Assembly (NCBI RefSeq): GCF_017814975.1
Contig: NZ_JAGIQA010000010.1
Location: forward strand, 62,001-126,000
Length of the DNA: 64,000 nucleotides
Source of the DNA: Cupriavidus consociatus
Lineage (GTDB): Bacteria; Pseudomonadota; Gammaproteobacteria; Burkholderiales; Burkholderiaceae
Direction: 5' to 3'
Shown here: one piece after another, positions 9,556-18,715 of the stretch
Layout: every line of letters begins with the position of its first letter
Position numbering within the stretch: position 1 is the stretch's first letter
Notes under the pieces: model-generated
Seen by the model: only the letters and a program-made list of their open reading frames with translations
Databases searched by the model: none
What the model was told of the DNA's origin: nothing
Position numbers and translations under genes: made by a program

Positions 9556-9946
9556 ACTGTCACCTGAGCGTCACAGGTCCGTGCAGATGCTAGCCAGGCG
9601 GCGAGTCAGGCACCCACGGAACGAAAACCGTCGCACCCCGTCCAAATCCGGGAAATAGCGTATGCTCGCGCCTTCGCCAATCCGGTAGAATGCCGGGTTG
9701 TCGCGGGTTGAGACATCCCGCTCCCACATCAGACAGCCGCCAGATTGCAGCGGCTCGTACCTTGTCCCGCCTGCCACGGCCGGCGCCAGACTCGCGTGCC
9801 AGGGAGCCCGGAGCGACTTCGGGTCCCGAGGCACGCGCCAGACAGCTATTGCAATCAATAGATTCGCAGCTATTTTTTCTGCGCGTTGTGTGCACCGGCC
9901 CCGCCGGCCTGCACGGGAAGTCCCTGTTTAACCGACGGAGAACAGT
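9556..9946 (+). other. 391-bp intergenic region before the desaturase gene
   Basis: No convincing gene is seen. A minus-strand open frame here (9571-9858) has no recognisable domain and lies where the desaturase promoter would be expected. A TAGAAT hexamer occurs near 9686. The segment 9790-9825 can form a GC-rich hairpin. The promoter nearest the gene is listed separately. Confidence 0.5.
9849..9876 (+). promoter_or_regulatory. possible sigma-70 promoter for the desaturase gene
   Basis: TTGCAA, a 16-bp spacer and TATTTT stand in one of the few AT-rich patches of the intergenic region. They would give a leader of about 65 nt before the TTG start at 9947. Assignment is by eye only. Confidence 0.35.
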
Positions 9947-11137
9947 TTGTTCGACACTATTCTTGACTGGGCCGCCAACGGCCTTGCCAATTGGGCCTGG
10001 TGGGAGATCGTCATCTACACGCTGGTGATGACGCACATCACCATCGCTGGCGTCACCATCTTCCTGCACCGCTGCATGGCGCACCGGTCGCTGGATCTGC
10101 ACCCCATCGCCCAGCATTTCTTCCGCTTCTGGCTGTGGCTGACCACCGGCATGGTCACCAAGGAGTGGACCGCGATCCATCGCAAGCACCACGCCAAGTG
10201 CGAGACCGAGGACGATCCCCACAGCCCGCAGACCCGTGGCATCCGCAAGGTGCTGCTGGAGGGGGCTGAACTCTATCGCGCCGAGGCCAAGAACAAAGAA
10301 ACCATTTCCAAGTTCGGCCATGGCTGCCCGAACGACTGGGTCGAGCGCAATGTTTATTCGCGCTTCACCTGGCAGGGCGTTGGCCTGATGCTGATCATCG
10401 ACCTGGCGCTGTTCGGCGTGATCGGCATGTCGGTATGGGCGGTGCAGATGCTGTGGATCCCGATCCACGCCGCCGGCATCATCAATGGCCTGGGCCACTG
10501 GTGGGGCTACCGCAACTACGATTGCGAAGACGCGTCGACCAATGTGTCGCCGTGGGGCCTGATCATTGGCGGCGAGGAGCTGCACAACAACCACCACACC
10601 TACCCGACCTCGGCCAAGTTCTCGATCAAGTGGTACGAGTTCGACGTGGGCTGGGGCTATATCCGCGCAATGCAGGCGGTCGGCCTGGCCAAGGTCAAGA
10701 AGACCCCGCCCAAGGCGCGCCTGGTGGAAGCCCGCCCGGTCGACCACAACACGCTGGAAGCCATCATCGCCAACCGCTATGACGTGATGGCGCGCTACGC
10801 CAAGGCCGTCAAGGGCGCGTTCCGCCAGGAGCTGGAAAAGCTCAAGGAAGGCCGTGTTGCCGAGTACCGCAGCTTCAAGCCCGCCAGCAAGTGGTTCCAC
10901 CGCGAGGAAACCAAGCTGGCCGCGCAGCAGCGCGAGCAGCTGGCGAGCATCGTTGAGCAAAACAAGGCGCTGCAGACCTTCGTCGAAATGCGCCGTGAAC
11001 TGGCCGCCATCTGGGGCCGTTCCAACCTGACGCGCGAGCAGCTGCTGCAGCAGCTGCAGGCCTGGTGCCACCGTGCCGAGGCCAGCGGTATCCAGGCGCT
11101 GCACGATTTCTCGCTGCGCCTGCGCCGCTACGCCTGA
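9947..11137 (+). CDS. membrane acyl-lipid/acyl-CoA delta-9-type fatty acid desaturase
   Basis: Integral-membrane di-iron desaturase of 396 residues, introducing a double bond into a saturated acyl chain. The three His boxes are HRCMAH (41-46), HRKHH (78-82) and HNNHH (213-217), with the GHWWGYRNY segment before the third. Hydrophobic stretches lie at about 20-40, 55-72 and 145-182. The start is a TTG at 9947 preceded by ACGGAG six bases upstream; no closer ATG keeps the full first helix. Beyond about residue 260 there is a long charged, helical C-terminal extension without membrane segments. Regioselectivity and lipid versus CoA substrate cannot be read from sequence. A terminator follows at 11167. 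Confidence 0.9.
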   Translation: MFDTILDWAANGLANWAWWEIVIYTLVMTHITIAGVTIFLHRCMAHRSLDLHPIAQHFFRFWLWLTTGMVTKEWTAIHRKHHAKCETEDDPHSPQTRGIRKVLLEGAELYRAEAKNKETISKFGHGCPNDWVERNVYSRFTWQGVGLMLIIDLALFGVIGMSVWAVQMLWIPIHAAGIINGLGHWWGYRNYDCEDASTNVSPWGLIIGGEELHNNHHTYPTSAKFSIKWYEFDVGWGYIRAMQAVGLAKVKKTPPKARLVEARPVDHNTLEAIIANRYDVMARYAKAVKGAFRQELEKLKEGRVAEYRSFKPASKWFHREETKLAAQQREQLASIVEQNKALQTFVEMRRELAAIWGRSNLTREQLLQQLQAWCHRAEASGIQALHDFSLRLRRYA

Positions 11138-11166
11138 TACAATTCGGCCGCGCCGTATGGTTTGAC

Positions 11167-11197
11167 AAAGCCCCGCCCATGGCGGGGCTTTTGTTTT
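11167..11197 (+). terminator. rho-independent terminator after the desaturase gene
   Basis: An 11-bp perfect stem (AAAGCCCCGCC with GGCGGGGCTTT, loop CAT) is followed by a T-rich run. Confidence 0.9.
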
Positions 11198-11263
11198 AGA
11201 TAAACTCCCCCATGTTCTGGCCGGCCGCACCCTGTTGGCGGAGGTCTAGAGGAGTACCCGGAG

Positions 11264-12418
11264 ATGACCCCACAATCGATCAAGACCGTCGAGTTCGAGA
11301 AGCCGAACCTGTCGGATGCCGAAAACGCTACTGGCGGCAGTTGCGTTGCCCATGCCTGGGCCAAGGTGCCGCCGGTGCTGACGCCCGATGAGCGGCAGTC
11401 GCTCAAGGCGCGTATCCGCCGCTTGCTGAAGGAACGCAACGCGGTGCTGGTGGCGCATTACTACGTCGACGCCGACCTGCAGGACCTCGCCGAAGAAACC
11501 GGTGGTTGCGTCTCCGACTCGCTCGAAATGGCCCGCTTCGGCCGCGACCACGAAGCCAAGACCCTGGTGGTGGCCGGCGTGCGCTTCATGGGCGAGACCG
11601 CCAAGATCCTCAGCCCCGAGAAGACCGTGCTGATGCCGGACCTGGACGCGACCTGCTCGCTCGACCTGGGTTGCCCGGCCGACGAATTCGCCGCCTTCTG
11701 CGATGCGCACCCGGACCGCACCGTGGTGGTCTACGCCAACACCAGCGCGGCGGTGAAGGCGCGCGCGGACTGGATGGTCACGTCGAGCATCGGCCTGAAG
11801 ATCGTCGAGCACCTGCATGCGCAGGGCAAGAAGATCCTGTGGGCCCCCGACAAGCACCTGGGCAGCTATATCCAGAAGCAGACCGGCGCCGACATGCTGC
11901 TGTGGCAGGGCTCGTGCCTGGTGCACGATGAGTTCAAGGGCATCGAGCTGGACCTGCTGCGCCGTGAATTCCCCAACGCCAAGATCCTGGTGCATCCGGA
12001 ATCGCCCGAAAACGTGGTGGCGCAGGCCGATGTCGTCGGTTCCACCTCGCAGCTGATCGAGGCGGCGCAGAAGCTGGACGCGACCGAGTTTATCGTTGCC
12101 ACCGACAACGGCATCCTGCACAAGATGCGCATGGCCGCGCCCGGCAAGCACTTCATCGAAGCGCCGACTGCCGGCAACAGCGCGACCTGCAAGAGCTGTG
12201 CGCACTGCCCGTGGATGGCGATGAACGCGCTGACCAACCTGGCCGAAGTGCTGGAGACGGGGCGCAACGAGATTCATGTCGACCCGGCCATCGGCGTCAA
12301 GGCGGTGACCTGCATCAACCGCATGCTCGATTTTGCCGCGGCGCAGAAGCGCAATGTGCGTCCGTCGTCCGACCTGGCGAAGGAACAGGCGCTGTTCCAG
12401 GGGATCGGTCCGGCATGA
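11264..12418 (+). CDS. nadA: quinolinate synthase A
   Basis: Condenses iminoaspartate with dihydroxyacetone phosphate to quinolinate using a [4Fe-4S] cluster, the second step of NAD synthesis from aspartate. The protein has 384 residues. Cluster ligands are predicted as Cys131 ([10 protein letters not shown]), Cys218 ([10 protein letters not shown]) and Cys315 of the CKSCAHC triplet (309-315); their spacing of 87 and 97 residues equals that in E. coli NadA. The start is ATG 11264 behind a purine-rich GGAG stretch. The stop overlaps the nadC start as ATGA. nadB lies beyond nadC on the opposite strand. Confidence 0.97.
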   Translation: MTPQSIKTVEFEKPNLSDAENATGGSCVAHAWAKVPPVLTPDERQSLKARIRRLLKERNAVLVAHYYVDADLQDLAEETGGCVSDSLEMARFGRDHEAKTLVVAGVRFMGETAKILSPEKTVLMPDLDATCSLDLGCPADEFAAFCDAHPDRTVVVYANTSAAVKARADWMVTSSIGLKIVEHLHAQGKKILWAPDKHLGSYIQKQTGADMLLWQGSCLVHDEFKGIELDLLRREFPNAKILVHPESPENVVAQADVVGSTSQLIEAAQKLDATEFIVATDNGILHKMRMAAPGKHFIEAPTAGNSATCKSCAHCPWMAMNALTNLAEVLETGRNEIHVDPAIGVKAVTCINRMLDFAAAQKRNVRPSSDLAKEQALFQGIGPA

Positions 12419-13278
12419 GCGTGAATCCGATTTTCGACAGCTATGGCGCAGCGCTGCAGGCGGCGCTGCAAGCCAATGTGCAGGCTGCCATCGCCGAGGA
12501 TGTCGGCAGCGGCGACCTGACCGGCCTGCTGGTTCCCGCGGGCAAGCCCGCGCGCGCACGCGTGATCGTGCGCGAAGCGGCGGTGCTGTGCGGACAGCCG
12601 TGGTTCGATGCCTGCATGCGCGCGGTCGACCCGGCGCTGGAAGTGCGGTGGCTGCAGGAGGAGGGTGCCCGAATGACGCCGGATTCGGTGGTGTGCGAGA
12701 TCACCGGCCCGGCGCGCTCGCTGCTGACTGCCGAACGCCCGTCGCTGAATTTCCTGCAACTGCTGTCCGGCGTGGCCACCGCGACGCGCCGCTATGCCGA
12801 CCTGATCGCCGGCACGCGCGCGCGCGTGCTGGATACGCGCAAGACGCTGCCTGGCCTGCGCCTGGCGCAGAAGTACGCGGTGCGCATCGGCGGTGGCGAG
12901 AACCAGCGGCTGGCGCTGTACGACGGCATCCTGATCAAGGAAAACCATATCGCCGCGGCAGGCAGCATCACTGCCGCGATGCAGGCGGCGCAGGCGCTCG
13001 ATACCGAGGCGTCGGTGCAGGTCGAGGTGGAGTCGCTGGCGGAGCTGGAAGAGGCCCTGGCAGCAGGCGCGAAGTCGGTGCTGATCGATAACTTCACCGT
13101 GCCGATGATGCAGGACGCGGTGAAGATCAACCAGGGCAGGGCGCTGCTGGAGGTTTCGGGCGGCGTCAATGCCGAGACCATCCGCACGTTCGCCGAGACC
13201 GGCGTGGACCGTATCTCGGTGGGCGCATTGACCAAGGACGTGCGCGCGACGGATTACTCGCTGCGTATCATCGGCTGA
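12415..13278 (+). CDS. nadC: nicotinate-nucleotide pyrophosphorylase (carboxylating)
   Basis: Converts quinolinate and PRPP to nicotinate mononucleotide, releasing CO2. From ATG 12415 the protein has 287 residues, the usual length. Recognisable are [12 protein letters not shown] near the N-terminus, the phosphoribosyl-binding [17 protein letters not shown] and [20 protein letters not shown] blocks, and C-terminal [10 protein letters not shown]. An in-frame upstream start inside nadA would give an unsupported extension; the ATGA overlap with nadA decides the start. A bidirectional terminator separates it from nadB. Confidence 0.97.
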   Translation: MSVNPIFDSYGAALQAALQANVQAAIAEDVGSGDLTGLLVPAGKPARARVIVREAAVLCGQPWFDACMRAVDPALEVRWLQEEGARMTPDSVVCEITGPARSLLTAERPSLNFLQLLSGVATATRRYADLIAGTRARVLDTRKTLPGLRLAQKYAVRIGGGENQRLALYDGILIKENHIAAAGSITAAMQAAQALDTEASVQVEVESLAELEEALAAGAKSVLIDNFTVPMMQDAVKINQGRALLEVSGGVNAETIRTFAETGVDRISVGALTKDVRATDYSLRIIG

Positions 13279-13298
13279 CGCATCGCCAGCACGAAGTC

Positions 13299-13342
13299 AA
13301 AAAAAACGGGGTGGAGCCATCTGGCTCGCACCCCGTTTTTTA
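13299..13342. terminator. bidirectional terminator between nadC and nadB
   Basis: A long stem pairs AAAAAACGGGGTG with CACCCCGTTTTTT around an inner AGCCA-TC-TGGCT hairpin. Oligo-A on the left and oligo-T on the right let it terminate both convergent genes. Confidence 0.9.
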
Positions 13343-13356
13343 TTGCTGGACGGCGC

Positions 13357-14949
13357 TCAGCGCTTGCGGCCGGCCGAGGGCTGCATCACCGTCGGCAGCG
13401 CCTTCGGCAGCGAGTCCGGATAGTCACGACTGAAATGCAGCCCGCGGCTTTCATGCCGCGAGTACGCGCTGTCCACGATCAGCGAGGCCACCTCCACCAG
13501 GTTGCGCAGTTCCAGCAGGTCGCGCGTGACCCGGAAGTTGGCGTAGTACTCGGCGATTTCCTCGCGCAGCAGGCCGATGCGGTGTTGCGCGCGTTCCAGC
13601 CGCTTGCTGGTGCGCACGATACCGACGTAGTTCCACATCATGCGGCGCAGTTCATCCCAGTTGTGGGACACCACGACCTCCTCGTCGGCATCGGACACGC
13701 GGCTCTCGTCCCACGCCGGCAGCGTGATGTCGGGCGCGCCGGCCTTGTCCTTCGAGGCGATGTCTTCCGCCGCGGCGCGGCCGATCACCATGCATTCGAG
13801 CAGCGAATTGGAGGCCAGCCGGTTGGCGCCATGCAGGCCGGTGCAGGCAGACTCGCCCACTGCGTACAGGTTGCCGATATCGGTGCGGCCCGCGGTATCG
13901 GTGACCACGCCGCCGCAGGTGTAGTGCGCAGCCGGGACGACCGGGATCGGCTCGCGCGTGATGTCGATGCCCAGTTCCAGGCAGCGCGCGTAGATCGTCG
14001 GGAAGTGCTCCTTCAGGAAGGCTTCGGGCTGGTGGCTGATGTCCAGGTAGACGCAGTCCAGGCCGCGCTTCTTCATCTCGAAGTCGATCGCGCGCGCGAC
14101 CACGTCGCGCGGTGCCAGTTCGGCGCGCTCATCGTGTTCGGGCATGAAGCGGGTGCCGTCGGGCAGCTTGAGCAGCCCGCCTTCGCCGCGCACCGCCTCG
14201 GAAATCAGGAACGATTTGGCATAGGGGTGGTACAGGCAGGTGGGGTGGAACTGGATGAACTCCATGTTCGACACCCGGCAGCCCGCGCGCCACGCCATCG
14301 CGATGCCGTCGCCGGTGGCGGTGTCAGGGTTGGTGGTGTACAGGTAGACCTTGCCCGCGCCGCCCGCGGCCAGCACCGTGTGCGTGGCGGTGAGGGTGTG
14401 CACCGCGCCGGTGTTGTCGTCGAGAACGTAAAGGCCATAGCACCGGTTGCCCGGCAGTCCCATCTTGCGTGAGGTGATCAGGTCAATCGCGAAATGGTCT
14501 TCCAGGATGGTGATGTTCGGATGCTGCGTGGCCTGCTGCAGCAGCGTGCTGACCACCGCGTGTCCGGTGGCATCGGCCGCGTGGATGATGCGCCGGCGGC
14601 TGTGGCCGCCTTCGCGGGTCAGGTGGAAGCCCAGTTCGGCCTGCTCGTCGCGCGTGAATGGCACGCCGCGGTCGATCAGCCACTGGATCGCCTCGCGCCC
14701 ATGCTCCACGATAAAGCGGGTTGCCTCTTCGTCGCACAGTCCTGCGCCGGCAACGAGCGTGTCCTGCGTGTGCTCGTCATGGCTGTCGCCGGAATCCAGC
14801 ACGGCGGCAATGCCGCCCTGCGCCCAGTCGCTGGCGCCCTGCGTCATGGCGCGCTTGCTGAGGATGACAACCCGGTGGGTGTCGGCCAGTTGCAGCGCGA
14901 CCGTAAGGCCGGCCAGCCCGCTGCCGACGATGGCGACGTCGAAATTCAT
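13357..14949 (-). CDS. nadB: L-aspartate oxidase
   Basis: FAD enzyme oxidising L-aspartate to iminoaspartate, which NadA then uses. From ATG 14949 the protein has 530 residues, typical for NadB; longer in-frame extensions upstream lack similarity and cross GC-rich non-coding sequence. The dinucleotide motif [15 protein letters not shown] is at the N-terminus, followed by the succinate dehydrogenase/fumarate reductase flavoprotein core ([39 protein letters not shown] and [13 protein letters not shown]). It converges with nadA-nadC across a shared terminator, so the three early NAD genes sit together but in two transcription units. Confidence 0.97.
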   Translation of the reverse strand: MNFDVAIVGSGLAGLTVALQLADTHRVVILSKRAMTQGASDWAQGGIAAVLDSGDSHDEHTQDTLVAGAGLCDEEATRFIVEHGREAIQWLIDRGVPFTRDEQAELGFHLTREGGHSRRRIIHAADATGHAVVSTLLQQATQHPNITILEDHFAIDLITSRKMGLPGNRCYGLYVLDDNTGAVHTLTATHTVLAAGGAGKVYLYTTNPDTATGDGIAMAWRAGCRVSNMEFIQFHPTCLYHPYAKSFLISEAVRGEGGLLKLPDGTRFMPEHDERAELAPRDVVARAIDFEMKKRGLDCVYLDISHQPEAFLKEHFPTIYARCLELGIDITREPIPVVPAAHYTCGGVVTDTAGRTDIGNLYAVGESACTGLHGANRLASNSLLECMVIGRAAAEDIASKDKAGAPDITLPAWDESRVSDADEEVVVSHNWDELRRMMWNYVGIVRTSKRLERAQHRIGLLREEIAEYYANFRVTRDLLELRNLVEVASLIVDSAYSRHESRGLHFSRDYPDSLPKALPTVMQPSAGRKR

Positions 14950-15176
14950 GGTGCGGAGAGAGCGCCTCAGGGCGCCAGGCGAATGGGGGAAACGGCAAAG
15001 TCTACACCGTGCGCGCCATGCCGTGCACCAGTGCGCCGGGCGGGATGGGCGGTGATCGCGCCGGAAGGGCGCGCCGCCCGCGGTGGTGTGCCGAACGGCG
15101 CGCTTCTTGCCGTCTGCGGGCGCCAACGTCGCGCGTGCAGGGCCGTAAGCAAAACAGCGGCAAATCAGCGGGCAAC

Positions 15177-15206
15177 AAAAAGCCCCGCAACGAGGCGGGG
15201 CTTTTT
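15177..15206 (-). terminator. terminator after rpmB-rpmG
   Basis: AAAAAGCCCCGC and GCGGGGCTTTTT form a strong stem. Read on the minus strand it ends in a T-run 19 bp beyond the rpmG stop. Confidence 0.9.
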
Positions 15207-15224
15207 GGCGGGATACCGGATCAA

Positions 15225-15395
15225 TTACTTGATCTTGGTTTCCTTGTAAGCGACGTGCTTGCGAGCGACGGGATCGAACTTCATGATCTCCATCTTCTCC
15301 GGCATGGTGCGCTTGTTCTTGGTGGTGGTGTAGAAGTGACCGGTACCTGCGGTCGATTCCAGCTTGATCTTGTCGCGGCCGCCCTTGCTTGCCAT
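15225..15395 (-). CDS. rpmG: 50S ribosomal protein L33
   Basis: Small basic large-subunit ribosomal protein of 56 residues. The N-terminus [20 protein letters not shown] and the segment [20 protein letters not shown] are characteristic of L33. It lacks the Cys-X2-Cys pairs of zinc-binding L33 forms, so it is the Cys-minus type. It starts at ATG 15395 with TAGGAG eight bases upstream and lies 13 bp downstream of rpmB on the same strand. A strong terminator follows directly. Confidence 0.97.
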   Translation of the reverse strand: MASKGGRDKIKLESTAGTGHFYTTTKNKRTMPEKMEIMKFDPVARKHVAYKETKIK

Positions 15396-15408
15396 GATGT
15401 GCTCCTAA

Positions 15409-15642
15409 TTAGACTTCGCCACGTGCGCGCAGGTCGGCGAGCACGGAGTCGATGCCTTTCTTGTCGATCAGGCGCAGGCCGGCGTTCGAGACGCGCAGGC
15501 TCACCCAGCGGTTTTCGGATTCAACGAAGAAACGACGATTCTGCAGGTTGGGCAGAAAACGGCGCTTGGTCTTGTTGTTTGCGTGGGAAACGTTGTTGCC
15601 GACCATCGGCGCTTTCCCGGTCACTTGACAGACGCGTGCCAT
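15409..15642 (-). CDS. rpmB: 50S ribosomal protein L28
   Basis: Large-subunit ribosomal protein of 77 residues. [20 protein letters not shown] and the following [12 protein letters not shown] segment are diagnostic of L28. It starts at ATG 15642 with TAGGAGTG upstream. It is the first gene of the rpmB-rpmG pair, an order conserved across proteobacteria; the nearest upstream gene, radC, is 187 bp away on the same strand and is probably transcribed separately. Confidence 0.97.
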   Translation of the reverse strand: MARVCQVTGKAPMVGNNVSHANNKTKRRFLPNLQNRRFFVESENRWVSLRVSNAGLRLIDKKGIDSVLADLRARGEV

Positions 15643-15829
15643 GAAGCACTCCTAAATCTTATTCGTGGACAATGTTCGCAACAGATCAACAAAAGGCGCG
15701 CGGGCCCGGACTGCAGCGGTTGGGACTTCAGTGAAACGTAAATTATAGACCGGAATCCTCCGGCGAATCAATGCCTTCCGTACGTTGACGGGCGTGTGTT
15801 GTGTCTCGTCCAGCACTGTGCGGCAGGCG

Positions 15830-16516
15830 TCACACTCCGGGCAGGCACTCGCAACCATCGGACAGCGAGCGGATTTCCTGGCCGGCCACGATGAAATGGT
15901 CGAGCAGATGCACGTCGATCAGTTCGAGCGTCCGGGCCAGTTCGCGGGTCAGGTGCACGTCGCTCTGGCTCGGCGCGGTGGTGCCGGAGGGGTGGTTGTG
16001 CGCAACGATCACGCCGGCGGCATTGTGCACCAGCGCCTGGCGGGCGACCTCGCGCGGATAGACGGCAGTGCGCGTCAGGGTGCCCCGGAACAGTTCTTCG
16101 CAGGCAATCATGCGGTTGCGCGTGTCGAGGAACAGGCACAGAAATACCTCATGCGGCAGCGAGGCCAGCGTCAGGCGCAGGTAATTGTGCACCGCCGCGC
16201 GCGAGTCGAAGCCGGCCGGCAGCCGCAGTGATTCGGCCAGCGCGCGCCGCGCCAGTTCGGGAATGGCCTGCAGCTGTGCGTACTTGGCCGTGCCCATGCC
16301 CTTGATGCCAGCCAGCGCGCCGGGTTCGGACGCGAACAAGGCGGTCAGCGAGCCAAAGCGGTGCATCAGCTCGCGGGCGAGGTCGACGGCACTTTTGCCG
16401 GCCGCGCCGACGCGCAGGAACACCGCCAGCAGTTCGGCGTCGGACAGGGCGGCGGCGCCGCATTCCAGCAGTTTTTCGCGCGGCCGCTCGCAGGCAGGCC
16501 AATTGGCTATGGTCAT
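15830..16516 (-). CDS. radC: RadC-family JAB-domain protein
   Basis: A 228-residue protein with an N-terminal helix-hairpin-helix-like region ([18 protein letters not shown]) and a C-terminal JAB/MPN metalloprotease-like domain showing HNHPSG followed by a downstream Asp (SQSDVHLT). This is the zinc-binding JAMM pattern, so metal-dependent hydrolase activity is plausible. The historical link to DNA repair is not firmly established for this family. The start at ATG 16516 gives a family-typical N-terminus ([20 protein letters not shown]). It is divergent from fkpB. Confidence 0.9.
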   Translation of the reverse strand: MTIANWPACERPREKLLECGAAALSDAELLAVFLRVGAAGKSAVDLARELMHRFGSLTALFASEPGALAGIKGMGTAKYAQLQAIPELARRALAESLRLPAGFDSRAAVHNYLRLTLASLPHEVFLCLFLDTRNRMIACEELFRGTLTRTAVYPREVARQALVHNAAGVIVAHNHPSGTTAPSQSDVHLTRELARTLELIDVHLLDHFIVAGQEIRSLSDGCECLPGV

Positions 16517-16636
16517 GGGTGTTCAGGTTGGACCGCCGGCCGGAGAACTGGAAGGGGTAGAAGGGGTATGCGGCTTCGGCACGGCGAGCGATGGGCCAGT
16601 CGAATACAATACGGGTTGTTCCTCGGTTGATCACCC

Positions 16637-17125
16637 ATGAATTTGCAAACTTTCGCGTCGGAAGCCGACGGCGGCACGGCTGGCCGCAAGACTGTCCTGG
16701 CCGACTCTTTCCTGACCCTGCACTACAGCATCTCGCTGGAGAATGGCACCGAAGTCGTCAGCACCTTCGACGACAAGCCCGCCACGCTGCTGCTCGGCCA
16801 GGGCCAGCTCGCGCCTACGCTGGAGCAGGCGCTGCTGGGCATGCCGGAAGGCGAGCGCATGACTTACCGCCTCGCGCCGGAGCACGCATTCGGACCGCGC
16901 AATCCCGAACTGCTGCAATGGGTATCGCTTTCCACGCTGCGCGAGAACAGCTCGTTCGAGGAAGACTACAACCCGGGCGACCTGGTTGAGTTCAACGCAC
17001 CCGGCGGGGGCAAGTACGCGGGCGTGCTGAAGGAAATCGGCGAGACCGCGGCGCTGTTCGACTTCAACCATCCGCTGGCCGGACAGACCATCCTGTTCGA
17101 CGTGCAGCTGATCGGCATCCTCTGA
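16637..17125 (+). CDS. fkpB: FKBP-type peptidyl-prolyl isomerase (SlpA/FkpB-like)
   Basis: A 162-residue cytoplasmic prolyl isomerase/chaperone of the FkpB (SlpA) type. Typical blocks are [19 protein letters not shown], the loop [22 protein letters not shown], and the inserted-flap segment [19 protein letters not shown] followed by [15 protein letters not shown]. It begins at ATG 16637 and is followed 37 bp later by ispH on the same strand, the same fkpB-ispH pairing seen in E. coli, so the two are probably co-transcribed. Confidence 0.93.
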   Translation: MNLQTFASEADGGTAGRKTVLADSFLTLHYSISLENGTEVVSTFDDKPATLLLGQGQLAPTLEQALLGMPEGERMTYRLAPEHAFGPRNPELLQWVSLSTLRENSSFEEDYNPGDLVEFNAPGGGKYAGVLKEIGETAALFDFNHPLAGQTILFDVQLIGIL

Positions 17126-17162
17126 TTGCGCCAACGTGCCGACTCCTGTCCAGATACGCAGC

Positions 17163-18128
17163 ATGACAGACCTGACCACCGCACCCGAAGCCGAAATCCT
17201 GATGGCCCAGCCGCGCGGCTTCTGCGCCGGCGTGGATCGCGCCATCGAGATCGTTGAGCGTGCGCTCGCGCGCTTCGGCGCGCCGATCTACGTGCGCCAT
17301 GAAATCGTGCACAACGCCTACGTGGTGGCCGACCTGCGCAGCAAGGGCGCGGTGTTCGTGCGCGAGCTGGACGAGGTGCCCGCCGGCGCCACCGTCATCT
17401 TCAGCGCGCATGGCGTGTCGCGCGAAGTGCGCGAGGACGCCGCCGCGCGCGGCCTGCACGTGTTCGATGCAACCTGCCCGCTGGTGACCAAGGTGCATGT
17501 CGAAGTCGGCAAGATGCGTGCGGAAGGTTGCGAGATCGTGATGATCGGCCATCGCGGCCACCCCGAGGTCGAAGGCACCATGGGCCAGGCCAACGGCGGC
17601 ATGGTGCTGGTCGAGACGGTCGATGACGTCGCCACAGTGCAGATCGCGGACCCGGCGCGGCTCGCCTACGTGACCCAGACCACGCTGTCGGTGGACGAGA
17701 CCCGCGAGATCGTCGCCGCGCTGAAGGCCCGCTATCCGCAGATCCGCGAGCCGAAGAAGCAGGATATCTGCTATGCCACGCAGAACCGCCAGGATGCGGT
17801 CAAGTTCATGGCGCCGCAGGTCGAGGTGGTGATCGTGGTTGGCAGTCCCAACAGCTCCAACTCCAACCGCCTGCGCGAACTGGCGCAGCGCCTGGGCGTG
17901 CCGGCCTACATGGTCGATGCGCCGGAGCAGGTGCGCCCGGAATGGATTGCCGGCAAGCGCCGCATCGGCCTGACCGCCGGGGCCTCGGCCCCCGAGGCGC
18001 TGGCGCAGTCGATCGTCGACCGCCTGCGCGCACTCGGTGCCCGCCAGGTGCGGGCGCTGGAGGGCATCGAGGAAAACATGGCGTTCCCCCTGCCGCGGGG
18101 ATTGATGCCAGCCAGCGTCGCCGCCTGA
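17163..18128 (+). CDS. ispH: 4-hydroxy-3-methylbut-2-enyl diphosphate reductase
   Basis: Last enzyme of the MEP isoprenoid pathway, an Fe-S protein producing IPP and DMAPP. From ATG 17163 it has 321 residues. The three cluster cysteines lie in [22 protein letters not shown] and [10 protein letters not shown]. The substrate-binding [10 protein letters not shown] segment and the GASAPE motif are present. An in-frame GTG at 17136 would add nine residues; neither start has a clear Shine-Dalgarno, and the ATG fits the family N-terminus better. A T-rich terminator follows 47 bp later. Confidence 0.96.
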   Translation: MTDLTTAPEAEILMAQPRGFCAGVDRAIEIVERALARFGAPIYVRHEIVHNAYVVADLRSKGAVFVRELDEVPAGATVIFSAHGVSREVREDAAARGLHVFDATCPLVTKVHVEVGKMRAEGCEIVMIGHRGHPEVEGTMGQANGGMVLVETVDDVATVQIADPARLAYVTQTTLSVDETREIVAALKARYPQIREPKKQDICYATQNRQDAVKFMAPQVEVVIVVGSPNSSNSNRLRELAQRLGVPAYMVDAPEQVRPEWIAGKRRIGLTAGASAPEALAQSIVDRLRALGARQVRALEGIEENMAFPLPRGLMPASVAA

Positions 18129-18175
18129 GCGACAACGGCGGGCCAGGCCCGCGCCTCCCTGCTCTGATGACAAGG

Positions 18176-18204
18176 GCGCCGCACAAATGCGGCGCTTTTT
18201 TTTT
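18176..18204 (+). terminator. terminator after ispH
   Basis: An 8-bp perfect stem GCGCCGCA/TGCGGCGC with a CAAA loop is followed by nine T residues. Confidence 0.95.
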
Positions 18205-18244
18205 GCGCTTGCCGGGCGGCGGCGACTGCGAGCTTATGACGCGC

Positions 18245-18466
18245 GGTGCACATAATCGGTGCGATGCCATTGGTGCGCGAATAACCTGCGTGTTTGGTGC
18301 GCCGAGAAATAGGGGTAATCCCCGTAACTGGGGTTTTCCCTATTATGGTGCGGCGCTACATTCTGCACATTAGAGATCGGTGCGTAGCATTTGAAATGAA
18401 ATGCCTAATTAATTAAGGCCTATTATATGGCGCACCGCTCGCCTAATCCTGCCGCCAGGATGGTGC
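18245..18466 (+). repeat. cluster of GGTGC motifs upstream of livK
   Basis: GGTGC occurs in the same orientation at 18245, 18258, 18272, 18296, 18347, 18379 and 18462, and once inverted (GCACC) at 18432. Five of the seven direct copies read GGTGCG. The first three are spaced 13 and 14 bp apart. GGTGC resembles one half of an NtrC site, but paired inverted sites are not seen, so the binding protein is unknown. Confidence 0.5.
18308..18344 (+). promoter_or_regulatory. two-tier inverted repeat in the livK upstream region
   Basis: Outer arms AATAGGG (18308-18314) and CCCTATT (18338-18344) are perfect complements. Inside them CCCC (18320-18323) pairs with GGGG (18330-18333) around a six-base loop. 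It could be an operator or an RNA hairpin. No T-run follows, so it does not look like a terminator. Confidence 0.4.
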
Positions 18467-18482
18467 AGGCACGATTCTTGTA
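18466..18482 (+). promoter_or_regulatory. sigma-54-like -24/-12 element upstream of livK
   Basis: CAGGCACG-ATTC-TTGTA matches the sigma-54 consensus at the -24 GGCACG and at the TTG of the -12 box, with the correct 10-bp spacing, but has GT in place of the highly conserved GC. It lies directly after the last GGTGC motif. Treat as tentative. Confidence 0.3.
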
Positions 18483-18511
18483 AGAATGTGAGGCGGTCCC
18501 GCCATGTGAGC

Positions 18512-18547
18512 GGGAATTGCCCCAATTTGTGCATTGGGGAAATTCCC
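18512..18547 (+). promoter_or_regulatory. 14-bp hairpin in the livK upstream region
   Basis: GGGAATT-G-CCCCAAT pairs with ATTGGGG-A-AATTCCC around a six-base loop: 14 pairs interrupted by one G/A mismatch. No T-run follows. It sits just upstream of the sigma-70-like promoter, so it would be read as RNA only if an upstream promoter is used; otherwise it is a candidate DNA operator. Confidence 0.45.
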
Positions 18548-18591
18548 TAGCTCATTTGAAGGGTAAATCGGTCGACTTGTTGCGTCGCGTA

Positions 18592-18640
18592 TTGCATCTG
18601 CAAAGAAAGGGGATACAATGCGCGCGTTTCAAATTGAAAC
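18592..18640 (+). promoter_or_regulatory. sigma-70-like promoter and 15-bp palindrome before livK
   Basis: TTGCAT (18592-18597), a 16-bp spacer and TACAAT (18614-18619) predict a transcript start near 18626. There the perfect palindrome GTTTCAA-A-TTGAAAC (18626-18640) begins, which is well placed for a repressor operator. The leader to the livK ATG would be about 90 nt. Confidence 0.5.
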
Positions 18641-18715
18641 TAAACAAAGGCGGTCCAGGGAAACGTCCGGGAGGCGTTGCAAATCCCTGTTTTTGTGAAT
18701 CCTAGGAGATCACTC

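Larger units (their letters stand above)
18205..18715 (+). other. structured intergenic region upstream of livK
   Basis: About 510 bp between the ispH terminator and livK hold no credible gene; a 62-codon frame at 18517-18705 has no ribosome site or domain. The region is AT-richer than its surroundings. It holds a series of GGTGC motifs, two stem structures, a sigma-54-like element, a sigma-70-like promoter and a 15-bp palindrome, listed separately. Confidence 0.6.

Noticed and set aside
9571-9858. 95-codon minus-strand frame upstream of the desaturase
   Set aside because: No recognisable domain or ribosome site, and it lies in the probable promoter and leader region.
18517-18705. 62-codon frame before livK
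   Set aside because: It starts in the middle of a hairpin arm, has no ribosome site and overlaps the livK promoter elements.
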